Positions 34,809-46,516 of a stretch of 64,000 nucleotides of DNA are shown here, in pieces. Origin of the DNA: Crossaster papposus (Eukaryota > Echinodermata > Asteroidea > Velatida > Solasteridae); assembly GCA_037893245.1 (NCBI GenBank), contig JBAIAA010000694.1, forward strand, positions 248,001-312,000, read 5' to 3'. Numbering within the stretch: the stretch's first letter is position 1; each line of letters starts with the position of its first letter. The position numbers were made by a program, and so were the translations under genes. The notes beneath the pieces are model-generated. The model saw only the letters and a list, made by a program, of their open reading frames with translations, had not been told where the DNA came from and made no database searches.

Positions 34809-36303
34809 CGTCGTGCGTCGCCCTTCTTGCGTCGCCCTTCTTTCGTCGCCCGTCGTGCGTCGCCCTTCTTGCGTCGCCCTTCTTGCGTCGCCCTTCTTGC
34901 GTCGCCCTCCCCGCGTCGCCCTTCTTTCGTCGCCCGTCGTGCGTCGCCCGTCGTGCGTCGCCCGTCGCCCGTCGCGCGTCGCCCGTCGCGCGTCGCCCGT
35001 CGCGCGTCGCCCGTCGCGCGTCGCCCGTCGCGCGTCGCCCGTCGCGCGTCGCCCGTCGCGCGTCGCCCGTCGCGCGTCGCCCGTCGTGCGTCGCCCGTCG
35101 TGCGTCGCCCGTCGTGCGTCGCCCGTCGTGCGTCGCCCGTCGTGCGTCGCCCGTCGTGCGTCGCCCGTCGTGCGTCGCCCGTCGTGCGTCGCCCGTCGTG
35201 CGTCGCCCGTCGTGCGTCGCCCGTCGTGCGTCGCCCGTCGCCTTAATTGTGTTTGGCCTTTGACCTTGACGCATGCGCATATGTTTGTCATATCCCACTT
35301 AAGTTTATGCCTTTGTTATTTGTTACCAGGTTTGGGTATATTAAAACAAAAAAACTAAATTGTAAAAGTTTATTTTGGTGATTCTACTTACTTTACTTCC
35401 ATAACATTTTCTAAAGCAAATGACTGAATAATTATGAGAACATAGTAACGATCGAAATGACACAAAAGTACACCCTTAAGTTGCGCGCATTTACCTTGTC
35501 TCCGGATATCATCAGGTAGTCTTAGTTGCCAAAACCTCAGTATTGATAAGCTTCAAATTCACCAAGTTGCATACTGGCACAGTTACCATATTAAAACCTT
35601 ATGGAAAATCATATGAACAATCATGATAACATTGTAATATTTAGCCCAGCGAACAACACGTGAAAATGAGGTGTCCGTAAATTAGGCTAAAAAGTGGTCA
35701 AAGTTCAAGGAAATCACTACAATTGTGTGTAAGAAAACATGTTGACGTCGACATAATTATAAGCAATAATACTTTTATTTGGGGGATTTCCTTGAACTTG
35801 TTTAAGTCTCCCACGTTAGGCAACCCTTCACCGACATTTCAGCACAATTTACAGACGTCTAATATTTGCCTCTTTTTGTTTGATGGGCTAAATATCTCAA
35901 TCTTAAAATATTGAAACCTTTCCACAGTTGTTTAATAAACTCACACGCACCACACGTTGACAGGCATAAACTTAAGTAGGATATGACAAACATATGCGCA
36001 TGCGTCAAGGTCAAAGGCCAAACACAATTAAGGCGACGGGCGACGAAAAAAGGGCGACGAAAAAAGGGCGACGAAAGAAGGGCGACGAAAGAAGGGCGAC
36101 GAAAGAAGGGCGACGAAAGAAGGACGACGCAAGAAGGGCGACGAAAGAAGGGCGACGAAAGAAGGGCGACGCAAGAAGGGCGACGCACGACGGGCGACGA
36201 AAGAAGGGCGACGAAAGAAGGGCGACGCAAGAAGGGCGACGCACGACGGGCGACGAAAGAAGGGCGACGAAAGAAGGGCGACGAAAGAAGGGCGACGAAA
36301 GAA
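34809..36303. mobile_element. Foldback-like element with 14-bp tandem arrays as arms
   Basis: The left arm (34809-35240) is ~31 copies of a 14-bp unit (GCGTCGCCCGTCGT and variants with CTTCTT). The right arm (36032-36303) is ~19 copies of the complementary unit (GGGCGACGAAAGAA). Immediately inside each array is a ~70-bp unique sequence, inverted at the other side: 35241-35311 begins 'ccttaattgtgtttggcc', and 35962-36031 is its near-perfect complement. The core (35312-35961) is AT-rich and non-coding. Long inverted repeats made of tandem short units are the defining feature of foldback elements. It interrupts the Tc1 pseudogene. All open frames in the arms are artefacts of a repeat lacking stops. 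Confidence 0.7.
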
Positions 36304-36454
36304 AAGGCCGAATCCACTCTACATTTCGTATCTGTCTTATCTGTCGTATCTGAGGCCTGTTGTCTAATTTTCCTCAAATCGGCAAGTATCGGCAAAAAAT
36401 AGCCAGGTTGTAAATATATAAAACAAAATTCAAGTTTCAAGTCAACCGCCGACC

Positions 36455-36840
36455 TCGCTGCAGCAGCAGTCCAATGGGTGCACAGTTTGGCAGGCCTGCC
36501 TTCACCGACAGATAGCAGCATGGTTAAGATGGCTCTTCAAGGATTAAAAAAGGCTGAACTCTTCACCGACCATCCGAAAATATCAAATTACACCGGACAT
36601 TCTGACTAAGCTGCACATCAGCCACGGACACTCTTCCGCAACACTGGCAGATCTGCGCATCCTGTTTGTTTGTTCCATTTCATACGCCGGATTCCTACGC
36701 TTTGACGACATAAAAAACATAAAAACAGAAAGGATTGTACAATTACCTCAGACCGGCTAACCATACACCTTCACAAATCTAATCGGACCAATTTCGAAAA
36801 GGGGCAGAAGTAGTTATCGCCAGAAATTGTGGTCTTAATC
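36455..36840 (+). pseudogene. Tyrosine recombinase fragment (DIRS/Crypton type), degraded
   Basis: Shifted frames show QWVHSLAGLPSPT, then LTKLHISHGHSSATLADLRI, LFVCSISYAGFLRFDDIKNI and LTIHLHKSNRTNFEKGQK. The AGFLRFDD(I) motif with the preceding hydrophobic helix contains the first catalytic Arg of eukaryotic tyrosine recombinases such as those of DIRS and Crypton elements. The His-x-x-Arg and Tyr parts are missing and there are stops, so it is a dead fragment. It lies between the foldback-like element and the start of the long tandem array. Confidence 0.55.
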
Positions 36841-36878
36841 GTGGAGTAATCGTGATGATCCTCTTAGATCTTTAACAG

Positions 36879-39449
36879 AGACAACCAAAACATTTTTTTT
36901 ATTTTTGTATTAGTTATTTAAACATTAAAACAGACTGAAGCTCAGCCTACGGTCGGTGTTAATATTTTAATTATACCATCACAATTGGGGCAAGTTTATT
37001 GGGCAGTAATATTGGCCTAATATGTCGATGTGCATTAACCACAGGACGCGCCGCTTGCCAAAGTGGTGACCAAAGACACTATCGGACAATAGATAGTGCT
37101 CGTCATTATGGACACAGAGCCTTGTGGGTGCAATTTTTTTTAAATTATTTTTCAAGAACAATCATTACAATTCCGCCAATGTTAATGGAAATACAAGGCT
37201 AACCCCTTTTCCCCCTTACAATTGTTCGTTTTTCAAAAAAAAAAAAAAAAAAGGCAAATAATTGTTGGCCAATGTTGATAGGAATGCAAGATTAACCCCT
37301 GGCCACTTTCAATTTCTCCTAAAACCAAAGTCAATTTATGGCGAATTGGAATTGAAATATAAGACTAACCCCGTACAATGTTTTAATGTGTTTCCAAGAA
37401 CAATTAAATTTCCGCCAATTTTAATTAAAATGCAAGGATAACCCCTTTCCCCCCTTACAGTTTTTCGTTAAAAAAAACCCCCCAATTATCAATTAATTTT
37501 GGTCCTATTTTGATAAGAATACAAGGACAACTCCTGTCAACTTTAAATTTCCCCTGAAAGTTAATTTCTGGTGAATTGAAATTTAAATATAAGACTAACC
37601 CAATACAATGTTTTTATTTCTCCAAAAAGTCATTTTTGTGGCCAATTTTGAAACAGAATGAAAGGTTATACCCTTGCAGGATTTGTATTTTCCCAAAAAG
37701 TCAGTTTTGGGGATAATTTTAATTTAAACGCGAGCCTAACCTCTCACAATTATTTTATTCTAGGCCAATTTTAGACTGAAAAAAACAAACCGAGGCTAAC
37801 TCCTCACAACTGGTCAATTTTCGCAAACAATTATTTGTTGGGGGAAAATTGCATATAAAACGCGAGGCTAACTCCTTACAATTATTTATTTTCAAGTAAA
37901 TAACACATGCATTGCCACCCTACTCCTGAGCACCACGAGGCAAGGCTGTCTGTCTGATTTCCCGTTGTTTCCTATGTGCGCGTATGTTGTGCAGTGCACC
38001 CCCCTACGGGCGCACTAGCCTCATTCAAGACCTATTAAAACAAGTGTAAAAACCCAGTCTCGAAATGTTATACTTCCCCCGCCTGCACGCAGGCATTTTA
38101 CAAGGGGCACCCCTCCACGTTCTCGAGCAATTAGGACCCATTTTTCAACTGTAATTTTATCAAGTCTTCCCTCAGATTGAAGTCCCAAAACCAGAGGGAT
38201 TGATCCTGGGCTATTATTTAGACAATCCCAGCATTGTTTTTTTACCAAACGGATTTCCTTTTTAAATAGAATTGTGGGGGCACATTTCATGCTGATGAGC
38301 TACCGTAGAAATTCTCACTTCAATTCGGGCAGCGCACCCACTGACCTCTACACCTGGACGGATCATTGTCCATATTCTGCTGTGCTAACACTTGAAGTCG
38401 GCGCGAACTGGAAGTGCAACATGGCGGACCCGAGACGTCACTGCTGTGAGCCAATGAAATGTCCAGGTGTAGAGGTCAGTGGATTTACTCTGTACATTTT
38501 GTATTTATAAACATTACGTAATACGTATCATACCAACACCTGGACATTTCATTGGCTCACAGAGTGACGTCGTGGGTCCGCCATGTTGCACTTCTCCGCA
38601 TGCCGACTTCAAAATGAAACAATGATGATCTGTCCATGTATAGAGGTTAGTGAGTGCACCCCTATGAGCCCGCGTTTTGCCGGTGACCGCCATTTGTGTG
38701 GCGCGCCCTCTATCGACATGCAATAAGTCGGGTTTTCGGACAATAAATGCGTGGGCTCATAAACCCTGAAAATACAGTTTCCACTTGTTCCTTTGAGCAT
38801 ATGTAAACAGAGCTATTACTCCGGCTTTCCAACCCATTAAGGCACATCGATTTGAATCAATTTTAACCGTCTCGTGGTAGAATGACCGAGTGTTTAAAAA
38901 CCTCGACTGCGGTATCCATGATCCGGGTTCGAGTCCCGGTCCGGCCCGAGGCCTTTCGTTTTTTCCAGTTCCAACGCACGCTGTTTCGCAATCTTTTCCT
39001 TAACATAATTAATTTATCGTCCTCAATCACCAACCGAGTTTAGCTGACCGGCTTAATTCGTCAGGTTGGGACTGTCCGCGGAGGTTCAGGGTCGTGCCTG
39101 CGTATAGGTACGGAGTATCGTTTGCCCGCTAGGCGGCAAGGCCTAGGGTGCCTCCCTTACATGGTGCGAGGCCGTCGGGTCAAATGAACATGGGCAGGAA
39201 AGGAAGTGTGGTGGTCCATGATCCTATTGCCCCGAAGAGTCCTATATGGTAGCCGGTAATAGGCTCATTGAGTTGAGTCGTAAGTCCGTGCACCTGAATG
39301 CTTTGTCACATACACCACATAACTTGTTGTTTTAGTTCTTATCCCCTCACCGCCAAATGCAACCGTACGTTCTATCAATTTTTTTTCTCGATTCCTCATA
39401 TAGATACCCTTTCAGAAAACAATTAATAATCGTAATAAATAAATTAATA
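36879..39449. repeat. Array unit 1 (long, divergent, 2.57 kb)
   Basis: First unit of the tandem array. It contains the ~75-bp monomers (37180-37890), the poly-C position (only 6 C near 38000) and a tRNA-like sequence at 38876-38946. It is longer than later units for two reasons: a 314-bp MITE (38339-38652), and a ~360-bp segment (39087-39449) with GC-rich 'cgctaggcggcaaggcctag'-type sequence that later units lack. Its monomers and tRNA-like copy differ most from the rest, as expected at an array edge. A degenerate (C)GATGA...GAAA resemblance near 38290 is discussed under rejected items. Confidence 0.85.
38339..38652. mobile_element. hAT-like MITE inserted in array unit 1
   Basis: The 314-bp insert is nearly a full palindrome. 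Its left end CACTGACCTCTACACCTGGA is inverted with mismatches at the right end (...GGTTAGTG). Inner parts also pair (aacatggcggaccc with gggtccgccatgtt). It is flanked by an 8-bp target duplication, agcgcacc (38331-38338) and agtgcacc (38653-38660), with one mismatch. Later units have the uninterrupted sequence at this point. An 8-bp duplication fits hAT-type insertion. Confidence 0.8.
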
Positions 39450-41190
39450 GAAACAACCAAAACATTTTTTATTATATTTTTTTAATTAGTTATTTAAACA
39501 TTTAAACAGACTGAAGCTCAGCCTACGGTCGGCGTTAATATTTTAATTATACCATCACAGTTGGGGCAAGTTTATTGGGCAGTAACATTGGCCTAATATG
39601 TTGATGTGCATTAACCCAGGTTCCCCCTTACAATTGTTCGTTTTTCTCAAAAAAAAATAAAATAAATAATTGTTGGCCAATGTTGATAGGAATGCAAGAT
39701 TAACCCCTGGCCACTTTCAATTTCTCCTAAAACCAAATTCAATTTATGGCGAATTGGAATTGAAATATAAGACTAACCCCGTACAATGTTTTAATTTGTT
39801 TCCAAGAACAATTAAATTTCCGCTAATTTTAATCAAAATGCAAGGATAACCCCTTTCCCCCCTTACACTTTTTCGTTAAAAAAAACCCCCCAATTATCAA
39901 TTAATTTTGGTCCTATTTTGATAAGAATACAAGGTTAACCCCTGTCAACTTTCAATTTCTCCTGAAAGTTAATTTCTGGCGAATTAAAATTTAAATATAA
40001 GACTAACCCAATACAATGTTTTTATTTCTCCAAAAAGTCATTTTTGTGGCCAATTTTGAAACAGAATGAAAGGTTATACCCTTGCAGGTTTTGTATTTTC
40101 CAAAAAAGTCAGTTTTGGGGATAATTTTAATTTAAACGCGAGGCTAACCTCTCACAATTATTTTATTCTAGGCCAATTTTAGACGGAAAAAAACAAACCG
40201 AGGCTAACTCTTCACAAGTGGTCAATTTTCGCAAACAATTATTTGTTGGGGAAAAATTTCATATAAAACGCGAGGCTAACTCCTTACAATTATTTATTTT
40301 CAAGTAAATAACACATGCATTGCCACCCTACTCCTGAGCACCACGAGGCAAGGCTGTCTGTCTGATTTCCCGTTGTTTCCTATGTGCGCGTATGTTGTGC
40401 AGTGCACCCCCCCTACGGGCGCACTAGCCTTATTCAAGCCCTATTGAAACAAGTGTAAAAACCCAGTCTCGAAATGTTATACTTCCCCAGCCTGCACGCA
40501 GGCATTTTACAAGGGGCATCCCTCCACGTTCTCGGGCAATTAGGACCCATTTTTCAACCGTAATTTTATCAAGTCTTCCCTCAGATTGAAGTCCCAAAAC
40601 CAGAGGGGTTGATCCTGGGCTATTATTTATACAATCCCAGCATTGTTTTTTTACCAAACGGATTACTTTTTCAAATAGAATTGTGGGGGGCACATTTCAT
40701 GCTAATGAGCTAGCGTAGAAATTCTCACTTCAATTCGGGCAGTGCACCCCCCTATGAGCCCGAGTTTCGCCGGTGACCGCCATTTGTGTGGCGCGCCCTC
40801 TATTGACATGCAATAAGTCGGGTTTTCGGACAATAAATGCGTGGGCTCATAAACCCTGAAAATACAGTTTCCACTTGTTTCTTTGAGCATATGTAAACAG
40901 AGCTATTACTCCGGCTTCCCAACCCATTAAGGCACATCGATTTGAATCAATTTTATCTATCTCGTGGTAGAATGACCGAGTGTTTAAGAACCTCGACTGC
41001 GGTATCCATGGTCCGGGTTCGAGTCCCGGTCCGGCCCGAGGCCTTTCGTTTTTTCCAGTTCCAACGCACGCTGTTTCGCAATCTTTTCCTTAACATAATT
41101 AATTTATCGTCCTCACTCACCAACCGAGTTTAGCTGACCGCCTTAATTCGTCAGGTTGGGACTGTCCGCGGAGGTTCAGGATCGTGCCTG
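39450..41190. repeat. Array unit 2
   Basis: Begins with the same 'gaaacaaccaaaacattt' stretch as unit 1, then monomers, a C7 tract near 40407 and a tRNA-like sequence at 40966-41036. It keeps the ~170-bp block (39450-39618) that starts unit 1 and is missing from units 3-9. It is therefore intermediate between the long and the short unit types. Confidence 0.85.
40966..41036 (+). tRNA. tRNA-Ser-like Pol III sequence, one per array unit
   Basis: The segment has an A-box-like TGACCGAGTGTTTAAG, a perfect B-box GGTTCGAGTCC inside a T-arm CCGGG/CCCGG, and a partial acceptor pairing (GGTAGAA with TCCGGCC, five of seven). The order GACCGAG...ACTGC...TCCATG best resembles a tRNA-Ser. However, the long variable arm is absent, and the D- and anticodon stems do not pair well, so a charged tRNA is unlikely. 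A T6 run 15 nt downstream (cctttcgtttttt) is a good Pol III terminator. Copies: 38876, 42606, 44280, 57682, 59371, 61072 and 62756 (each ~71 nt). They are near identical apart from unit 1. Confidence 0.45.
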
Positions 41191-42830
41191 CAATTTGTTT
41201 TAATTTTTTTTTAAGAACAATAATCACAATTCCGCCAATTTTAATGGAAATACAAGGCTAACCACTGTTCCCCCTTACAATTGTTCGTTTTTCTAAAAAG
41301 AAAAAAGAAAAAAAAAAAGGCAAATAATTGTTGGCCAATGTTGATAGGAATGCAAGAATAACCCCTGGCCACTTTTAATTTCTCATAAAACCAAAGTCAA
41401 TTTATGGCGAATTGGAATTGAAATATAAGACTAACCCCGTACAATGTTTTAATTTGTTTCCAAGAACAATTCAATTTCCGCCAATTTTAATAGAAATGCA
41501 AGGATAACCCCTTTTCCCCCTTACAGTTGTTCGTTTAAAAAAAACCAGCAATTATCAATTAATTTTGGTCCTATTTTGATAAGAATACAAGGTTAACCCC
41601 TGGCAACTTTCAATTTCTCCTGAAAGTTAATTTCTGGCGAATTGAAATTTAAATATAAGACTAGCCCCAAACAATGTTTTTATTTCTCCAAAATGTCATT
41701 TTTGTGGCCAATTTTGAAACAGAATGAAAGGTTATACCCTTGCAGGTTTTGTATTTTCCCAAAAAGTCAGTTTTGGGGATAATTTTAATTTAAACGCGAG
41801 GCTAACCTCTCACAATTATTTTATTCTAGGCCAATTTTAGACGGAAAAAACCAAACCGAGGCTAACTCCTCACAACTGGTCAATTTTCGCAAACAATTAT
41901 TTGTTGGGGGAAAATTTCATTTAAATCTCGAGGCTAACTCCTTACAATTATTTATTTGCAAGTAAATAACACATGCATTGCCACCCTACTCCTGGGCACC
42001 ACGAGGCAAGGCTGTCTGTCTGATTTTCAGTTGTTTCCTATGTGCGCGTATGTTGTGCAGTGCACCCCCTCATTCAAGCCCTATTGAAACAAGTGTAAAA
42101 ACCCAGTCTCGAAATGTTATACTTCCCCAGCCTGCACGCAGGCATTTTACAAGGGGCATCCCTCCACGTTCTCGGGCAATTAGGACCCATTTTTCAACCG
42201 TAATTTTATCAAGTCTTCCCTCAGATTGAAGTCCCAAAACCAGAGGGGTTGATCCTGGGCTATTATTTATACAATCCCAGCATTGTTTTTTTACCAAATG
42301 GATTTCTTTTTCAAATAGAATTGTGGGGGGCACATTTCATGCTAATGAGCTAGCGTAGAAATTCTCACTTCAATTCGGGCAGTGCACCCCCCTATGAGCC
42401 CGCGTTTCGCCGGTGACCGCCATTTGTGTGGCGCGCCCTCTATTGACATGCAATAAGTCGGGTTTTCGGACAATAAATGCGTGGGCTCATAAACCCTGAA
42501 AATACAGTTTCCACTTGTTTCTTTGAGCATATGTAAACAGAGCTATTACTCCGGCCTCCCAACCCATTAAGGCACATCGATTTGAATCAATTTTATCTAT
42601 CTCGTGGTAGAATGACCGAGTGTTTAAGAACCTCGACTGCGGTATCCATGGTCCGGGTTCGAGTCCCGGTCCGGCCCGAGGCCTTTCGTTTTTTCCAGTT
42701 CCAACGCACGCTGTTTCGCAATCTTTTCCTTAACATAATTAATTTATCGTCCTCACTCACCAACCGAGTTTAGCTGACCGGCTTAATTCGTCAGGTTGGG
42801 ACTGTCCGCGGAGGTTCAGGATCGTGCGTG
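41191..42830. repeat. Array unit 3 (1640 bp)
   Basis: Standard short unit. Ten diverged ~75-bp monomers, each with a '(a)ggctaaccc'-like core, fall at about 41260, 41350, 41430, 41503, 41590, 41663, 41730, 41803, 41864 and 41935. The remaining ~850 bp is unique. Here the C tract is only 5 long, and the following 'tacgggcgcactagc' is deleted (42066). tRNA-like copy at 42606-42676. Confidence 0.92.
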
Positions 42831-44504
42831 CAATTTGTTTTAATTTTTTTTTTAAGAACAATAATCACAATTCCGCCAATTTTAATGGAAATACAGGGCT
42901 AACCCCTGTTCCCCCTTACAATTGTTCGTTTTTCTAAAAAAAAAAAAAAAAAAAAAAAGGCAAATAATTGTTGGCCAATGTTGATAGGAATGCAAGAATA
43001 ACCCCTGGCCACTTTTAATTTCTCCTAAAACCAAAGTCAATTTATGGCGAATTGGAATTGAAATATAAGACTAACCCCGTACAATGTTTTAATTTGTTTC
43101 CAAGAACAATTCAATTTCCGCCAATTTTAATAGAAATGCAAGGATAACCCCTTTTCCCCCTTACAGTTGTTCGTTTAAAAGAAACCAGCAATTATCAATT
43201 AATTTTGGTCCTATTTTGATAAGAATACAAGGTTAACCCCTGGCAACTTTCAATTTCTCCTGAAAGTTAATTTCTGGCGAATTGAAATTTAAATATAAGA
43301 CTAGCCCCAAACAATGTTTTTATTTCTCCAAAATGTCATTTTTGTGGCCAATTTTGAAACAGAATGAAAGGTTATACCCTTGCAGGTTTTGTATTTTCCC
43401 AAAAAGTCAGTTTTGGGGATAATTTTAATTTAAACGCGAGGCTAACCTCTCACAATTATTTTATTCTAGGCTAATTTTAGACGGAAAAAAACAAACCGAG
43501 GCTAACTCCTCACAACTGGTCAATTTTCGCAAACAATTATTTGTTGGGGGAAAATTTCATTTAAATCTCGAGGCTAACTCCTTACAATTATTTATTTGCA
43601 AGTAAATAACACATGCATTGCCACCCTACTCCTGGGCACCACGAGGCAAGGCTGTCTGTCTGATTTTCCGTTGTTTCCTATGTGCGCGTATGTTGTGCAG
43701 TGCACCCCCCCCCCCCCCCCCCCCACCTACGGGCGCACTAGCCTCATTCAAGCCCTATTGAAACAAGTGTAAAAACCCAGTCTCGAAATGTTATACTTCC
43801 CCAGCCTGCACGCAGGCATTTTACAAGGGGCATCCCTCCACGTTCTCGGGCAATTAGGACCCATTTTTCAACCGTAATTTTATCAAGTCTTCCCTCAGAT
43901 TGAAGTCCCAAAACCAGAGGGGTTGATCCTGGGCTATTATTTATACAATCCCAGCATTGTTTTTTTACCAAACGGATTTCTTTTTCAAATAGAATTGTGG
44001 GGGGCACATTTCATGCTAATGAGCTAGCGTAGAAATTCTCACTTCAATTCGGGCAGTGCACCCCCCTATGAGCCCGCGTTTCGCCGGTGACCGCCATTTG
44101 TGTGGCGCGCCCTCTATTGACATGCAATAAGTCGGGTTTTCGGACAATAAATGCGTGGGCTCATAAACCCTGAAAATACAGTTTCCACTTGTTTCTTTGA
44201 GCATATGTAAACAGAGCTATTACTCCGGCTTCCCAACCCATTAAGGCACATCGATTTGAATCAATTTTATCTATCTCGTGGTAGAATGACCGAGTGTTTA
44301 AGAACCTCGACTGCGGTATCCATGGTCCGGGTTCGAGTCCCGGTCCGGCCCGAGGCCTTTCGTTTTTTCCAGTTCCAACGCACGCTGTTTCGCAATCTTT
44401 TCCTTAACATAATTAATTTATCGTCCTCACTCACCAACCGAGTTTAGCTGACCGGCTTAATTCGTCAGGTTGGGACTGTCCGCGGAGGTTCAGGATCGTG
44501 CCTG
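42831..44504. repeat. Array unit 4 (1674 bp)
   Basis: Standard unit with an A22-type tract (42937-42958), a C tract of about 20 (43705-43724) and a tRNA-like copy at 44280-44350. Nearly identical to unit 3 outside homopolymers. Confidence 0.92.
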
Positions 44505-45644
44505 CAATTTGTTTTAATTTTTTTTTTAAGAACAATAATCACAATTCCGCCAATTTTAATGGAAATAGAAGGCTAAACCCTGTTCCCCCTTACAATTGTT
44601 CGTTTTTCTAAAAAAAAAAAAAAGGCAAATAATTGTTGGCCAATGTTGATAGGAATGCAAGAATAACCCCTGGCCACTTTTAATTTCTCCTAAAACCAAA
44701 GTCAATTTATGGCGAATTGGAATTGAAATATAAGACTAACCCCGTACAATGTTTTAATTTGTTTCCAAGAACAATTAAATTTCCGCCAATTTTAATAGAA
44801 ATGCAAGGATAACCCCTTTTCCCCCTTACAGTTGTTCGTTTAAAAAAAACCAGCAATTATCAATTAATTTTGGTCCTATTTTGATAAGAATACAAGGTTA
44901 ACCCCTGGCAACTTTCAATTTCTCCTGAAAGTTAATTTCTGGCGAATTGAAATTTAAATATAAGACTAGCCCCAAACAATGTTTTTATTTCTCCAAAATG
45001 TCATTTTTGTGGCCAATTTTGAAACAGAATGAAAGGTTATACCCTTGCAGGTTTTGTATTTTCCCAAAAGTCAGTTTTGGGGATAATTTTAATTTAAACG
45101 CGAGGCTAACCTCTCACAATTATTTTATTCTAGGCTAATTTTAGACGGAAAAAAACAAACCGAGGCTAACTCCTCACAACTGGTCAATTTTCGCAAACAA
45201 TTATTTGTTGGGGGAAAATTTCATTTAAATCTCGAGGCTAACTCCTTACAATTATTTATTTGCAAGTAAATAACACATGCATTGCCACCCTACTCCTGGG
45301 CACCACGAGGCAAGGCTGTCTGTCTGATTTTCCGTTGTTTCCTATGTGCGCGTATGTTGTGCAGTGCACCACCCCCCCCCCCCCCCCCCCCCCCCCCCCC
45401 ACCTACGGGCGCACTAGCCTCATTCAAGCCCTATTGAAACAAGTGTAAAAACCCAGTCTCGAAATGTTATACTTCCCCAGCCTGCACGCAGGCATTTTAC
45501 AAGGGGCATCCCTCCACGTTCTCGGGCAATTAGGACCCATTTTTCAACCGTACTTTTATCAAGTCTTCCCTCAGATTGAAGTCCCAAAACCAGAGGGGTT
45601 GATCCTGGGCTATTATTTATACAATCCCAGTATTGTTTTTTTAC
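44505..45644. repeat. Array unit 5, left part, interrupted by the gypsy element
   Basis: Runs as a standard unit with a ~29-C tract (45372-45400), up to 'cagtattgtttttttac'. There the retrotransposon begins. The rest of the unit resumes at 57418. Forty-seven bases present in other units at this point are missing. Confidence 0.92.
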
Positions 45645-46390
45645 TGTCACAGGTATTTCGATACGTTTTATATATCGTTGAAAATACCCGCCGCGGTTCG
45701 TGTTAATTTAAATAACAGACTCTGCTCGAAAGGGAATCCACACGGAGAGCTAGGTTTTCGTTGATCCTCCTCCAATAGGTAATTACAGTGATTTATTCAA
45801 ACAAAGATGGCAGTATATAGGATTTAAACCAATGACTAAACAACAGGTTAAATTCCTATAATGACACAGATATCAATGGTATAACAATATGACAGGGGTT
45901 CAGTAGGATGACACAGAGAAAATTGGTAAGCTTGGCAATACAAGAGAATATAGGGCCTACACAATCTGGGGAAATGTGGTCAATAACATAACATAACAGA
46001 GTTCTCAAACTAATAAAATTAACATAGCTGCCTAATGGGGTTCATCTCGCGGAAACGGTGTGGCTTGACTTGACTTGGCCTAAACTTAGCTTGACTTGAA
46101 CTTGACGTGATCTTGGCTTGGCGTGAACTTGGCGTGATCTTGGCTTGGCTTGAACTTGGCGTGGTCCGACTCGACTTGGCTCAATCCCACGCGAATGGGA
46201 TCCGGTGGTCCATGTCGTCAGACAATCCAGTCCAGGGACTTGGTGTGATCCGACTCGGCTTAACTTTCCACGCGGATGGGCTCCGGTGGTCCTTGTAGTC
46301 TCAGACAATCCAGTCCAGTAAGGAAGAAGGGAAGTGCGGAGAGACGAACCGGGTCGGCTCCCCAAAGCGATAAACCTATTGAACGGTACT

Positions 46391-46516
46391 CTGTACCACA
46401 GATATACCAAGCCAGTGATGAGAAGGAGGAAATATGTTTCACTATAACTTAAAACGGTGAAGTGCAGACAGCACTTGAGAAACACGTCCTTCTCATCAGG
46501 TCTCCAGATCGCTTCT
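46391..46516 (-). repeat. 126-bp exon-like direct repeat, downstream copy (type A)
   Basis: Identical to 47904-48029 except one base. In element orientation it begins AGAAGCG, preceded by a possible acceptor (ttaAG), and ends TGTGGTACAG. It then continues into AGTACCG with no donor. Confidence 0.75.

Noticed and set aside
34596-35358. Long overlapping ORFs on both strands rich in Arg/Ser/Pro or Arg/Asp/Thr/Gly
   Set aside because: They run through the 14-bp array. The unit has no stop codon in any frame and is not a multiple of three, so all frames are open by composition.
35859-36521. 220-codon minus-strand ORF with Phe/Arg/Pro/Ser repeats
   Set aside because: Same artefact in the right-hand 14-bp array.
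38281-38320. Hammerhead-ribozyme-like CTGATGAG...GAAA in array unit 1
   Set aside because: Other units read CTAATGAG, stem II cannot form properly between the two motifs, and no stem I/III pairing was evident.
40430-40890. 87- and 62-codon minus-strand ORFs, and a 63-codon plus-strand ORF, conserved in every array unit
   Set aside because: Units are nearly identical as DNA, so ORF retention carries no information. In the divergent unit 1 the changes are mostly amino-acid-changing, and the plus-strand frame overlaps the tRNA-like sequence.
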